Positions 41,640 to 53,756 are shown, counted from the first letter of the stretch. The stretch is 64,000 bases of DNA from Rhododendron vialii (GCF_030253575.1 NC_080560.1:42423001-42487000); one strand, 5' to 3'. Translations and numbers: made by a program. The notes: generated from the sequence alone by a model not told the origin.

Positions 41640-44600
41640 ATTATTTGAAATGGAACCAGAGAAGAATGGTAAAAAATCGGTATCGCATGGAAAAGGAATA
41701 ATGAAGAAATCAAAGACTTCACATGCAGGAGATATGCAAGAAAGACTTTCTAGCTCGCTGCCAATCCACGATCTCTGCCGCCCATTGCGGGCTCCATCGT
41801 GCGTTCCGTTAGGAATCAACCTCCATGTTCAACCCACGAGGTCCCTACGGATCTTGGAAACTAGAATCGCATAAATTGCAAAGCAAATAGAAAGAGTGTG
41901 TAAAGAAGACAAAGAACACACGAATATACGTGGAAAAAACCACTAAGTTGTTTTTTTTTTTTTTGTGGGAATATGCTACTCTGCAGGCTCTATAAGATAA
42001 ACAGTTTAGATTACTCCAATAAAAGCCAGTTGGACCCACAAACGGCGGTTTAGAAGTTAAACTCTTTTAATAACTGGTTGTTCAGGTTAGTTTACACATA
42101 TCCCGAATAATCCTAGTCATCTAAAGTTGATGACTGGATAAACCTTCAATTTATGACCGATAAACTTTCACTTACCCTACTTACAAAAAAAATATAATTT
42201 CAATAATCATTTCACTAACCCTACTTGCACTAAGGAATAATTTGTTGGTATTTTTAATTTATCTGTACATATAGTTACTGGGTAATAAGGTAGTAAATAA
42301 TTCGATGTATTACTTTCCGACCAGAATATTTTTATATATTTCTCCCATTATAATACCTAGGTCTATAGCCTACCATATATATTAGACCCAATTTCATTAT
42401 TTGGTGGGATCACTCTCTTTTTCTAAAATTCTTTTGCTTCATGCGCTTTCGATTATTTAGACTAATTAATATAACTCTTGGGATTATTTAAGAAATGGGT
42501 ACAGCTTGGACAAGTTACTCATGATGTCTTGGAGAGCAATTTTGTTCACCCTCACCTTGGATCCAAAAGTTCAATACTTGGGTTTGTTATAAGTCTTGGG
42601 ATTTTTTTGGTTGCCCCACCTAGGGGGTTGCCCAAGATCGAGAGCTTGCGGGGCTTACTCCGGGACCGGTCCTGGGTTTGTAACTTATAGAGCAATTTTG
42701 ATTTTTTTCTTTCTTGAGCACTCACCGGTATTCGATTAAGCTGAGTTTTGCGTGGTCGATCTACTAATCAATAGATTCATATAGAATAAGTGATTTTGAT
42801 TACCACATCGGAACCTGCAACGTATCTCATTGAATGTGGGTAAACTTACTCTCACCCAAGGCGAACATCAACAAAATTCCTCTCGATATCTCGAGGTTTG
42901 AGATGTTTGTCCAATCGTTAATTTCGGAGGCCAAAATTAGTTGGTCAAAACACCCGGTTATGAGAATGAAGAAAGGCACTCTGAAATTATTGAGCAGGGA
43001 ATCATCCATCAGAGCCCAATTGAATTCAAGACTTCTGGGGACGTCAATGTTGACCATCAACGTCCTAGTAGTTGTATTGTCTCACTGGCTTCCTTGGAAA
43101 TAAATTCAAACCATGAGAGAAATTTATTCATGGAGAGGTCATGATTAAGTCGTTCACGGAAAACGCGTAATCTCATCCGTGCGTTTCGCCAATTTACAGT
43201 TGAGATATATTTTTAATCTTTGACCGGTAATAAATATCTATTACCGTTAATAGTTTGCCTTTAATCTGGATCGTCCAAAATACTTTTGGACGGCCGAGAT
43301 TGACCTCCGTAAATACGGAAACTCCGTAAATAAAGATTTTCCCTCAAACCATGTGCCAGTGGGCCATTGACCTTTTTTCTTTTTGGCATGGCGAAAAAAG
43401 AGATTTTATTTTGATAATTAAAGCAACGGTTACTGTGGGCAATTGAGTTGAATCATGGATCCCATTCACGGGTAAAGCACCAATACTACTTTTTGTTATT
43501 CCAAATTCTACTAAGTTTTATCTAGGAATCGGCTTTTCAACAGTTGGACCGGAGATAAGTCTCTGCACTTACATTTCAGTCGTTCATCTCGACAATTAAT
43601 AGTCCAAATGGTCTAGATTTTATATAACAATTCATGCATGGGAAGAATATGTCCTTAGAAAGATTCTTTCAATAAATCTGAATCATTAGAAGTGTCTTCG
43701 GCCAGCTGAGAACAAGGATGGGACCAGGGGGGTCTAGTGGCGGCAACCGCCACAACAAGAATTTTAGAAAATACAATTATTATATATATAAAAAAAATTA
43801 TGCGTAACTTTTATAGTCTCACCACCACTAGATTTTTTTAGTATACATTTCGCCACTACTAGGGTAAAATCTTGATTCCGTCCTTGACTGAGAATACATG
43901 AACAGCTCTCTGCAGTCCAACCTCATAAAGTCATAATGCAGAGTAGCCTAGCTCAAAATTTACTGGCCCGGAAATAGAAATTTAACTTTCCTAGGCTAAG
44001 AAGCATATTAGCATTAATTTTGGGCATAAAGGCTTTTTCCCATTAAAAATGTTAGCAAGCTAGCATCGATCTAAACTATCTAAGAAGGAGGTGGGAGTTG
44101 AGGCAATTAGGTGAGCATTGGTTTGGAACTTTGTCATAGTATATCTTTCACTAATGAATGTGTCTTGTAGGATGGATTTAACCTCTAGGGATTGAAGCAA
44201 TGGTAGTCGTCTGACAACCAGGAGGTTTGAGAAACCTTTAGTTAACCTGGGATTCAACTCCACATGTGTGCTATCAAATCTTGTATGAGCTAGTGGATAG
44301 TTGAAATGATTCTCTGTATTAGTCGATCTATTGAGCCGGATACTGAGTTATCAAAAATATGTGTGAGATATGTGAAAAAATTACCTCAACAATAGCTTCG
44401 GGGATCAATGGCGCAGAGATTTCAATAGAGCAAGGATGAGAGAATGATGATCACATGGGCATTGCATAGTTTAACAAAGAAGTTAGAATTTATATTCCTT
44501 CATTCACTTTGACATTGCATTGAGGAAAGACTACAATAGTCTTCTTAATTGAATGAAAACACTCAATGGCAAACAACAACAACAACAACAACAAATCGCA

Positions 44601-44670
44601 CTTTTAACAAATCATACAAAGGCACACTCGTAAGAATATGTAACCCAAGTTGTCCACACCCTTGGGACTA
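41640..44670. other. Intergenic between copies 6 and 7, no gene recognised
   Basis: Three kilobases of AT-rich DNA. About 43160-43340 contains GATCGTCCAAAATACTTTTG and paired TCCGTAAATACGGA words, resembling the MITE family near 7050 and 55100. About 44570-44595 is an (AAC)n run in the 3' UTR region of copy 7. Open frames below 90 codons show no domains. Confidence 0.4.
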
Positions 44671-44681
44671 AGTATTAGTTT

Positions 44682-45262
44682 CTAGGCATTTGGATTTGCC
44701 AAGAGGTAAGACTCGACGGCCTTGAACATGCCTGAGGCCTTCTCTTTACCAGCCTTAATTTCCTCTTCTGTGACCTGGGCATCTCCCTTGGTGTGATAAA
44801 TGCTCCTGTTCTTGCAAATAGAGCCTCCATCGGGAGTGGGAACGATCTTGATGTGGTAAGAGACTGACTCAAAAAGACCCATCAAAGCATCACCTTCGAT
44901 GATGCTGTAACTGTAGGTGAAGTTCTCTTTGTCAATGGCATCAACTCTCTGCTTCACACTTTTATAAGCGCTGCCTGCATGTTCAAAAATTAGTTAGAAT
45001 GCTTGTTAGTTTGCCTTTTTTTTTTAAATCAACTCATCATACGATTGATCGTATTAGAGAAAGGAAACAGAAACTAGCCTTCTCCAAAAGTTGTGAGCTT
45101 GACAGTTCCAACTCCTCCATCTCCTTCAAGGATCTCCACGCTCTTGATGGCCTGTGGAAGGATCTTGGGGATGAGGGTGTCGGCGTCAAGAACAAAGGCC
45201 TTGAACATCCTGGGGGCGGGGATTGAAGAAGGGATCTCCATATCGTAAGTGATGGCACCCAT
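44682..45262 (-). CDS. PR-10 / Bet v 1-family protein, copy 7 (158 aa)
   Basis: Minus-strand exons 45079-45262 and 44682-44974, with a 104-bp GC-AG intron in codon 62. The start is [20 protein letters not shown], the loop is GDGGVGT, then [46 protein letters not shown] and the end SYLLANPNA. It is the only copy ending NPNA and the only one stopping with TAG. The exon-1 pseudogene at 28974 is its nearest relative. No break is visible. It faces away from copy 8 (ATG at 46795), so the two may share the 1.5 kb between them as promoter space. Confidence 0.92.
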
Positions 45263-45377
45263 GGTAATGTGTTAGCTAGAAGTGAGGAAATGAACAATGA
45301 GAAGAATTAGAAGGATCTAGTAATTGGTAGTAGAGGAAGAGATATTGGGATGAGTGAAGTATGAGAACTAGATGAGT

Positions 45378-45385
45378 TATTTATA
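45378..45385 (-). promoter_or_regulatory. TATA box of PR-10 copy 7
   Basis: The minus strand reads TATAAATAACTCATC, 116 bases upstream of the ATG. Confidence 0.75.
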
Positions 45386-45389
45386 GTGT

Positions 45390-46540
45390 GAGTCTAGGAT
45401 CCATAGTCCAACAAAATTTCCAAAAGCTGATTGAATAAAATGATTCCGAATACCCATCACATAAATCCACATCATAAATTCTTTTGGGGACATTAATTTT
45501 GACCACAAACAATTGTATAAAGATGTTGAAATCAAACCCCTGGGAGAGTCCATTCCAAGCCTTCTAGATTAATTGGAGGTCGGCTACTCTATTCAATCAT
45601 TGATCATATAGACATTCCAGCAGGTTGCAGGCCTATCGGTCTGACATAGGGTTCCGGGTATGCAGGCTCTTTGGGCTTGTGTCCTGGGCTGGCTCACACA
45701 TCGGGAGTTTGGGTTGAGTTGTGTGTGTGTGTTTAAGGGTCCTCATACCCTCCCCTAGTCAGCAATTGTCTAGTGGGAGTAATAAGTAGAATTATCTTTC
45801 TATCCTCTGACGAAAAAAAACATATACGTCGAGTTAATTTTGAAACATATGGATTGGGGGTTGGGAGGTCATTGAAACGGAAAGCCTTGACTCTTGGCTT
45901 GGTTATTAAGAGTTCTCTCTTCGAATCGGGTGACCCACCTATCGAGTTGATTTTAAAAAAATCAGAATAACTTTTTATGTGCGATAACAGAATCGAAATA
46001 ACTATTGCTGCTCATGTCTCAACTTACTATTGGAGTTTCAATACCTCGGTAATGGGCTGATTAATCTGGGGGACTAATCCCATCGTCTAGTAGAGACCTA
46101 ATTAGAGCCAAGGCAAACCCCATGTGGACTGGTTAAACAAAAGAATCGATAGCACCGAGGTGGGCGTCGAACCCCCCAAACCTAATACGAATAAGCCACC
46201 AATTGTTAAAATAAAAAAATTGGCCCACATATTCTAGACTATCAACATGACTTTTCTTATGGGAAACTAAAAAAAAACCTAAATTCTGTTTTTTTTTTTT
46301 TTTTAAAGATAAAACCAACATGTAACTTTATTTTTGAAAACCAGGTGTCCGGGTCAACATTCGCACACCTCGACTAATTCTAAGGACAATAAGTAATAAG
46401 CCCATCGTCCACTAACGGGAGCCCCACTTGAATCCGGAGACCAACATGTAACATTGTCCTACGGTAGCTTTTCCCTGCTCATACAAATGAACCAATAATG
46501 TGGAAACTTTTCTTTACTACTTTTCCTGAGCACGGCTACT
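45390..46540. other. Divergent intergenic region between copies 7 and 8, SINE remnants
   Basis: No gene. About 46340-46450 is a minus-strand 3' piece of the common SINE (CCAGGTGTCCGGGTCAACAT, CGCACACCTCGACTAATTC). Near 45890 AGTTCTCTCTTCGAATCGG resembles a tRNA-type B-box. Confidence 0.4.
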
Positions 46541-46678
46541 TTGACATTCCTGTTTGTTGACTTTCAAAAAAGTTTATTCTAAATGAATTTATTATAACTA
46601 ATAATCAACCGGGTATATTTTAAGAATAGTTCCATTCCAACACCCGTAGGACCTCTACACTTCAGTACTCTTTAAATA
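46541..46678 (+). promoter_or_regulatory. W-box pair and TATA variant of PR-10 copy 8
   Basis: TTGAC at 46541-46545 and TTGACT at 46557-46562 are separated by 11 bases, as in copies 9-11. W-boxes bind WRKY factors, which are known regulators of PR-10 genes. The TATA position (46671-46678) reads TTTAAATA instead of TATAAATA. Confidence 0.6.
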
Positions 46679-46794
46679 CCTCCTCCAGTTCTCACATTTT
46701 CCTCACACCATTTCCTCACATACCTTGAGCAGTTCCTCCTTAATCTTTTTTACTCTTCTTCTTTAGTTCATTTTTTTCACACTTCTAAACTACC

Positions 46795-47506
46795 ATGGGT
46801 GCCATCACTTATGATATGGAGGTCTCTTCCTCAATCCCTCCATCCAAGATGTTCAAGGCCTTTGTCCTTGACGCCGACACCCTCATCCCCAAAATCCTCC
46901 CACAGGCCATCAAGACTGTGGAAACCCTCCAAGGAGACGGAGGAGCCGGAACCATCAAGCTCATCACTCTTGGCGAAGGCTAGTTCCTATTCTTGTTAGC
47001 AATTAATGTACCATGTTCTTGCCCGGATATTTTTATACCGGAATTACTTTTGTTGCTTCCACCAACTCCAAAATCGGCCAAGTTTTTTCGTATCTGGTTT
47101 GGAAACAACAAAAATAGTTTTTACCGTGCAATTGGCTTTGGAGAATCTAACGTGAGCTAATTTTTCTGAAGGTAAACTAATTTCCATGTGAATTTGCTAC
47201 TTCTAATATGCAGGGAGCGCATACAAGAGTGTGAAGCAAAGAGTTGATGCCATTGACAAAGAGAACTTCACCTACAGTTACAGTGTAATTGAAGGCGATG
47301 CTTTGATGGGCATTTTCGATTCAATCTCTTATCACATCAAGATCGTAGCCTCTGCCGATGGAGGATCCGTCTGCAAGAACAGGAGTATTTATCAGACCAA
47401 AGGTGATGCTCAGGTCACAGAAGAGGAAATCAAGTCTGGCAAAGAAAAGGCCTCTGCCATGTTCAAGGCTATTGAGGCATACCTCTTGGCAAATCCTGAT
47501 GCCTGA
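46795..47506 (+). CDS. PR-10 / Bet v 1-family protein, copy 8 (158 aa)
   Basis: Exon 1 46795-46978 and exon 2 47214-47506, with a 235-bp GC-AG intron. It starts [20 protein letters not shown]; it has [13 protein letters not shown], where copies 9-11 have [13 protein letters not shown], and [53 protein letters not shown] and the end LLANPDA. It is intact. AATAAA lies at 47632-47637. The last 323 bases of gene and 3' UTR (47288-47610) are identical to copy 10 although its intron and flanks group with copy 9. Family role: cytosolic ligand-binding stress protein. Confidence 0.93.
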
Positions 47507-47649
47507 AACTAAAGCTTCCCAAAGTTTATGTTGAGATTTCTATTTGATGAGTGTGTAGCTTGCTTTTGTATCATGATTTAAAGGTGTGATCTTCAGTTTC
47601 TTGTTGTTTTTCCGATTTGTTGCTTTTGTTCAATAAAAATGGCGCTATA

Positions 47650-47868
47650 TTGTAATCTTTCTTCAAAGAAACATCCATGCATGATGTATCGATTGATAAG
47701 AGTCATAGTACAATAATTGAATCTCAATGACATTATTCAGATAGTGATTTTCATGGACTCTTCTGCGCGGAAAAATTAAAATATGCATGAAAGTGTGTTA
47801 TTTTTTCAATCGAACAGGAACGTAAGTTTCAAAAAATGACCAAAACTGTTAGACTGAGGTATCAGTGA
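47650..47868. other. Start of the 3' flank of copy 8, shared with copy 9
   Basis: It matches 54730-54955 closely (GTATCGATTGATAAGAGTCA, TTTTTCAATCGAACAGGAAC). Both lack the roughly 450-base segment with the antisense exon-2 relic found after copies 10 and 11; the junction is at GATTTTCA..GGACTCTTCTGCGC. Confidence 0.7.
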
Positions 47869-48272
47869 GTGTTGCTATATGTACCGACCACGGGGAGGGA
47901 AAACGTACCGACGGCCGCCGGCGGGCCGTCTCCGGCCACCGGACGGTCGATCCGAGCCGTTCAAAAATTCTAAAAAATAAAACCGAGGGGGTCAGCGCGG
48001 GAATCAAGGGCATCCGAGGTGTTTAGGGTGCTTGATCAAAGCACCCTTTTTTCGTGTATATATGTGTGTGTACATATATACACGAAAAAAGGGTGCTTTG
48101 ATCAAGCACCCTAAACACCTCGGATGCCCTTGATTCCCGCGGTGACCCCCTCGGTTTTATTTTTTAGAATTTTTGAACGGCTCGGATCGGCCGTCCGGTG
48201 GCCGGAGACGGCCCGCCGGCGGCCGTCGGTACGTTTTCTCTCCCCCAATGGTCGGTACTCATAGATTTTTCG
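47869..48272. mobile_element. Long near-perfect hairpin element, 404 bp, GC-rich
   Basis: The arms 47881-48065 and 48075-48259 are inverted copies with only a few mismatches, meeting at a short GTGTGTGTAC loop near 48070. Landmarks are GTACCGACGGCCGCCGGCGG and its inverse, and GGGTGCTTTGATCAAGCACC at the base of the loop. GAGGTATCAGTGA (47856-47868) and GAGGTATCAAGTGA (48273-48286) flank it. The paralogous site after copy 9 (about 54940-54953) has a single GAGGTATCCAGTGA and no insert. No coding frame is present. It is a young foldback or Mutator-like MITE. Confidence 0.85.
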
Positions 48273-48540
48273 GAGGTATCAAGTGATATGCTTGAAATTT
48301 TTTGATTAACGTTTTATCTTTTGGTTAGATAATTATTTAATAACCTTATACAATGTGGTATGAAAACCTAAGATTTAAGCGCTCTCGGAAGGCAAGAATT
48401 CAATTAAATAAATGAATTTCAATTCATTACCCGCCGGTCAAAATTCGTTTATATGATAAGTCTAGATATTGGAGAAAAAATAGGGATAATTTGACTCTAT
48501 ATTTTTCGAAGTACTTTTGACAATGAGGTGACAACTAATT

Positions 48541-48775
48541 AGAAACCTCGACGAGTTGGCCTAACGGTCAAGGCTCGGAACTTAGGAATTTGTCTCCTCC
48601 TAAGTTGTCGAGTTCAAAAGCTCTATGGTGATATCAATTTCTTTGGGATCAATCCATACGGAGTATTTACTTAGGTCTTAAGTGGTGGGCCCGCTAGAGG
48701 ACAGTGGGTTTATCATCTCGTAGCATTAATCGAGATGCGCATAAGCTGGCCAGACACCTATTTATAAAAAAACCA
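48541..48775 (+). mobile_element. tRNA-derived SINE, plus strand
   Basis: It starts CGACGAGTTGGCCTAACGGTCAAGG-like (A-box). TGTCGAGTTCAAAAGC is the B-box region, followed by GGGATCAATCCATACGG and GAGATGCGCATAAGCTGGCC, ending near an A-rich stretch. The same insertion is present at 55343-55552 downstream of copy 9, so it predates that duplication. Confidence 0.75.
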
Positions 48776-50182
48776 ACTGATTAGTCAACATGAACTGAAA
48801 TGGTTACTCAGTGAATTTCGAAAATAAATAGGAATGATGAACGGTTCAACTGATCATCATGAATCCGGATAATTGATCAATGAGCTAATAATTGGTTTAT
48901 TCCTCTACTAAAATAATTGGTGCCCCAGGACCACCAAATAAATTTTGGTCAATCCAAATACCAAGATCAGCTTGCGATCTAAGTCAAGTCGCTGCGGTCC
49001 ACGCAGTAGAAATGGTCTTTAGATTGTGACTTTGAAATTTACAACATATTCAAGAACAAACTTGACTGGCCCTTATGTAACTATGGACTAATATTGAGAG
49101 TACTTCATTGGGACAATTTTGTTTAGTAAGTTATTTGTTTCTAATTCTTTGTGTAGAGAATTTTAGTTATTACTCTGTTTGGAAGATTTTATTTAGTTTT
49201 TGGCAACATTTTGTGGTAGGGATACTGTTTTGTTAGAAGATTGGAAATGTTCAATTTATGGCTTCTGTAACGACTCTGATTTTTGGTGAATAAAAATTTT
49301 GTTAAATTTTTAAATTTTATTTTAATTACTTGGATTTGCTTTTAAAATTCCTTTTTAATTTCTAAAAATCCGTCGTAATTAGATTTGAGACTTTTAAAAT
49401 TAAATCTCTTCGTACCAGACAATCTAGTCATTTTCTAAAGACAAATATGCTTGTAGAAACACTTGTATATTTTCCTAGTCAATGAAATAAAATCTTTAAA
49501 ATTATATTTCTTAGCTAGAAATTCTGCATGGCAAGTATAGTTAACTTTTAACCAATTAGTTGGAGAAACCTAACTACCAAATCACCTAGTTATTTTTCCC
49601 TAACCCTGGATGAGTCCTTTCAACCCTCTTTGAACTTTATGAACCCCTCCAACCCTAGTTGAACATTTTAGACCTAGGTAGGTAATTATTACACTTCATG
49701 TCTAATCTTTTCAAGCCTTATCATTATTATTCCTTCACTCATTGGATAATAATTGTTAAAGAAATTTTTATTTCTTGGATAATAAACATTGAAAATTGCC
49801 AATGAATAGATAGATTTGACAAGACAGAGCATAGACCAAAGGAAGTCATCATTTTGCTTCCAATAGAAGCAAACCTAGCTTTACTCTTTTTCTTTATTGA
49901 AATGTCACTTTCAAAAGGATATTCTTTCAAGAATATTCCTTCTCCTTATTTCCTCTTTAATCTTTGGGTAATAATTACTAGGGAAAATTTTATCCTTTGA
50001 GCAATAGAAATAAGTTTTGCCAAAAAAATCCAAGAAGTACACCTAGATTTGACTAGACAAGTCAAAACTAAATTCCATCATATTGCTTCCAAAAAAAGTA
50101 GACCTATTTTCTTTTCATTGAGTTGTCACTTGAAAACCCATAACCCTCACTCTTTTCCTAGACCTATTAGGACTACTTAGTA

Positions 50183-50184
<2 letters not shown>

Positions 50185-50248
<64 letters not shown>
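50185..50248. repeat. Compound microsatellite (TA)n(CA)n inside the solo LTR
   Basis: About 22 TA units are followed by about 10 CA units, then a GAGAG-rich purine stretch to about 50335 and a (GT)n run at 50339-50350. Confidence 0.9.
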
Positions 50249-51636
50249 TGGTACTAGAGAGAGAGGGGGAAGGAGAGAGAGAGAAGCCTAGAGAGGGAAA
50301 GAGAGGGGAGGCCGAGAGAGAGAAAGAGAGAGGATCAGTGTGTGTGTGTGCGCTTGTGTATTGGACACTCAAACAAGCTACCTATTGTACACTCAAGCCT
50401 AGTACAACATGACAACTCATTTCTAGACTTTATTTTGTTCTTTCTTGCAAGCAAGCCATCCTAGGACAAGACAAGACCAAAAACCCTTCATGATTTGTCA
50501 CTTCAAAGCCATACCTATCATAATTGCTTCTTTACCCATTTAATAATAATTGTTAGGGAAAAATTTGTCCCTTGGATAATAAAAGTTAGTCTTGCCAATT
50601 GAAGCCAAGATTTTTGCTATAAATAGCACTCATTACTTACCATTCAACTCACACCTTCCATCCTTCTACTTCTCTCTCTAGAATCCTTGTATTTGTTCTT
50701 TGTTCTTCTTGTTCTTAGTGGTCTTGAGTTTTTCTTGAAGTTCTTCAAGAAACTCAACCTAGGCCGCCACCAAACCACCACTCGACCACTCTTTCGATCC
50801 AAAAAGTGAGTAGTTTTAGTTAAGAACTAGTTTCGAGAGAAATCTTTCTCTTTCAAAACTACCGTAAGCTTACCGTAGGAAGTCACTCCGTTCGTTAGTC
50901 GACATACTTACTTTTCCGTAGCCGCCCTACCGCCAAGAAGAACGATAGATTTTTCGTCCTCATTATCTCTAAGTATACGTAGATTATCCTTACTTACTTC
51001 TCTAAGTATAATTAGAAGTTGTATATTACTTGTACGTTTGAAATGTATATATTGTTGTTTTGTTTGAAATGTATGAGAACTTAAAAAGTGTTTTACTAAA
51101 GACTTGAAAAGAAATATGACGATGTTGAACATATCGACCTTATTTTCCGGAAAAACATATGTTGTTTTGAACTTCTCTAAAAGAAAGAAAGAACGGATTT
51201 TGAAAGATAAGACTTTATCATTTGATAGAAGTATTCGTATTTTGATCTTTAGGATGATTATGAGCATGTATACATGAATTGTTTGTATTACTTGTTGTGT
51301 GATAAAGCATAAGCGATTTTCACTCCAAATGCATCCGTACGTGTGGCGTTATGCTTTAAGTGGTGATTTGAGCATGATTAGTAATATAGAGTTGGATGAT
51401 CTTGCTAGTTTAGTTTCAATATTACAATGAATGATTTATGATTACGTATGTGAAAAGTCCTACCGCGGAGTCGTTGCATGAAAACGAGACACAGAAATTG
51501 AGAAAGTAGAAACATGATACCTAGGGTGTGGTTAATGGAATAATGTGATTTGCAAAAAAGAAATGTTTTGGAAACTACAATGTGGCCGGACTTGGTAGCC
51601 CATTGTGAGGAGTGCGTGTGTAAACTATTTTCGAAA

Positions 51637-51990
51637 AGTCCAATGGGAATCCAGAGCAGCGGACCAATTGTGGTATACTCGGGAACCCAGAGCGGAAGAA
51701 CCGAGGGATGAATTGTGGTTTGGTTATCCGTGGAGAGGAGTCAACGCAATTGGTTTAATGATTTTTTTAGAACCCACATGGGAATCCGGACCGGCGGAAC
51801 CATTGTAAGGATACTCGGAAACCCGGAGCGGCGGAATCGAGGGTTTTGAATTGTGGATTGGTTATTCGTGGAGAGGAGTCAATGCCAAATTCAATGTTTT
51901 TGTGTGCCAATGGGAACTCGGTGCGGCGGAACCGTTGTGAAGATACTCGGGAGACCAGAACGGCGAAACCGAGGTTGGGTGTGTTAAAAA
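51637..51990. repeat. Tandem repeat of about 130 bp inside the solo LTR (three units)
   Basis: GGGAATCCAGAGCAGCGGAC, GGGAATCCGGACCGGCGGAA and GGGAACTCGGTGCGGCGGAA start successive units. Each continues with a GATACTCGGGA-like block, AGCGGCGGAATCGAGG and GTGGAGAGGAGTCAA text. The units are moderately diverged. Confidence 0.75.
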
Positions 51991-52523
51991 TGATTTTGAA
52001 AATATTGATTTGATAAATGATAAATGGAGACACGGTCCACAACGAGTCGCGTAGGAGAAACTCAGAAAATCATGGACACCAACGTTAATTTGAATTGTGA
52101 ATGTGGATGTGTCTTTGTTAACTGTTTTGTTAGATATGCATGTACTATGTGGAAATCGTTAATATTATGATCTAATGTTTGTAATTTAAGGGTTAGTGGG
52201 TATGAATTATTCTATTGAGCTCTCGTAGCTCATGGTGTTATCTTTGGTGACCCTGACATATTATACTGGTGGCGACACTGGTATAATGTATCAGACTTTG
52301 TAGATGATCAAGGTGAGTTGTACACCTTGGAGGCCTTTGGAGCTGAAGAACTGGCTAGGATGGAGGAGCAGACAGATCTGTAGTTAGGAACCCTAGTTTT
52401 CCTCCGTTTTGTAATGAAAGTACTCTTATGGAGGTTGTGACGTAATAATGAGCCAAACTCTATTTTGAAGTTCCAATAAAATTGTCTATTTAACGTACCC
52501 AAAATTAGGGGCGTTACAGCTTC

Positions 52524-53620
52524 CCATGCGTGATTCATGTTGACTTGCAGTTAATTGGTCAAGTGGGAGCATGACAGCAAGTAAAGACCCTTATCCTTTC
52601 CAACTTCCACTGCTAATCAAAGTATCATTGGGACCGCTAGAAATTTGTTCACTTTAGAGTCCCGAGATTAGTCGACACGCTCGTAAACGAGCCCGAACAC
52701 CCAATTGTCAAGACTATGCAATTCGTGATTTAAGCGTATAACCATTTCAACAAAAGTTTGATTTCTAGAAGTTCAGATTCCAAAAGGCAGCTAATGCATG
52801 CTTAAATACAGTAGTCTTATTGTCAGCATTGGTGTCCCAGAAGACTTTCATTTACTACAATTTCCAAAGTTGTACCCACCAATAAATATGTTGAAATTAT
52901 TAAAATTGGCTCAAATTTATGTGGCTATCGACTTGGGTTACTTTGGCCGACTGGAATAAATATAACTTCTGCCCAGAATCCAAAGAGTTAGACCAACTAA
53001 TGCCAGTCCATACAGAGCTTTGCTCCGGCTTTAATTCGGCTCCTCACAAGTGCACGGTTGGATAGGGGCCCCAAAATTAGTTGAGGTGTGCGAAAACTGA
53101 CCCGGACAATTGAGTTATAAAATAACCTACTACTTCTTACGGTAACTCCAATGTAACAATTGCCTCAAAAATCAAATTCAAACTTGATGGAAAACTACCT
53201 TTGATCACTTCCTTCCTGGCATTTAGCATGAATCAGTAGCTGTAGAAATTAACGTTCTTTCCCTTCCATGCATGAGAATGGATTTTGTGGGAAAAAATTG
53301 GAATACGTATATCAATTGCCAAATAAGCCTTAAACTTATAATTGTGATATTTCAAAATATAAACTTCCGTATGAATAAGTGGCGTTCTGAAAGAGAGGAG
53401 AGCAAAAATGTTAACTCGAAAGAGGATTGCGACAAGAAGGTTGGCGCAAGTGAAAACCCCCTCTCTTTTTCGTTTAGCCGACGAGATCGGACAAGAGTTA
53501 AGTAATTAAAAAGGAAAATAAATATAAGACTGCCAAGCTTGGAAGCTTTTTCCTTGATCATACAAATGGACTGTCAAGATGTGTGAACTCTTTTCTTTAT
53601 TTGTTCCTTCTCCTAACAAT
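52524..53620. other. Upstream flank of copy 9 (module C), with SINE piece
   Basis: It continues module C after the solo LTR and aligns with 56075-57240 and partly with 60400-60880. About 53000-53130 is a SINE 3' part (CCAGTCCATACAGAGC, CCCAAAATTAGTTGAGGTG), also present at about 56600-56750. No gene is recognised. Confidence 0.55.
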
Positions 53621-53627
53621 GGCTACT

Positions 53628-53756
53628 TTGACATTCCTTTTTGTTGACTTCAAATTATATATTTTCAAGTTTTCTCATAATTATCAAAGTGGCAGCTTTT
53701 TAGAATACTCAATTGCCCACAAAAGAGGACCAAAAGACTTCAGTACTCTATAAATA
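53628..53756 (+). promoter_or_regulatory. W-box pair and TATA box of PR-10 copy 9
   Basis: TTGAC at 53628-53632, 11 bases, then TTGACT at 53644-53649; TATAAATA at 53749-53756, 122 bases before the start of exon 1's ATG region. The arrangement is shared with copies 8, 10 and 11. Confidence 0.65.

Larger units (their letters stand above)
49266..52518 (+). mobile_element. Solo LTR, 3.25 kb, probably Ty3/gypsy (Tekay/Del-like)
   Basis: The ends are TGTAACGACTCTG and GGGGCGTTACA, with the target duplication GCTTC on both sides (49261-49265 and 52519-52523). The paralogous flank after copy 9 (about 56047-56075) lacks the insert, which proves the boundaries. There is no gag, pol or primer-binding site. 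TATAAATAGCAC near 50620 and AATAAAATTG near 52485 fit an LTR promoter and poly(A) signal. The large size and TGTAACG ends recall Tekay/Del LTRs; this is from memory. The orientation is inferred from the promoter. Confidence 0.82.

Noticed and set aside
45890-45960. Possible tRNA gene (TTGGTTATTAAGAG..., TTCGAATC)
   Set aside because: It has B-box-like text but no cloverleaf I could draw by eye; tRNA-derived SINE remnants are common here.
50184-50372. 62-codon frame over the TA/CA/GA microsatellite
   Set aside because: It is purely a translation of simple repeats inside the solo LTR.
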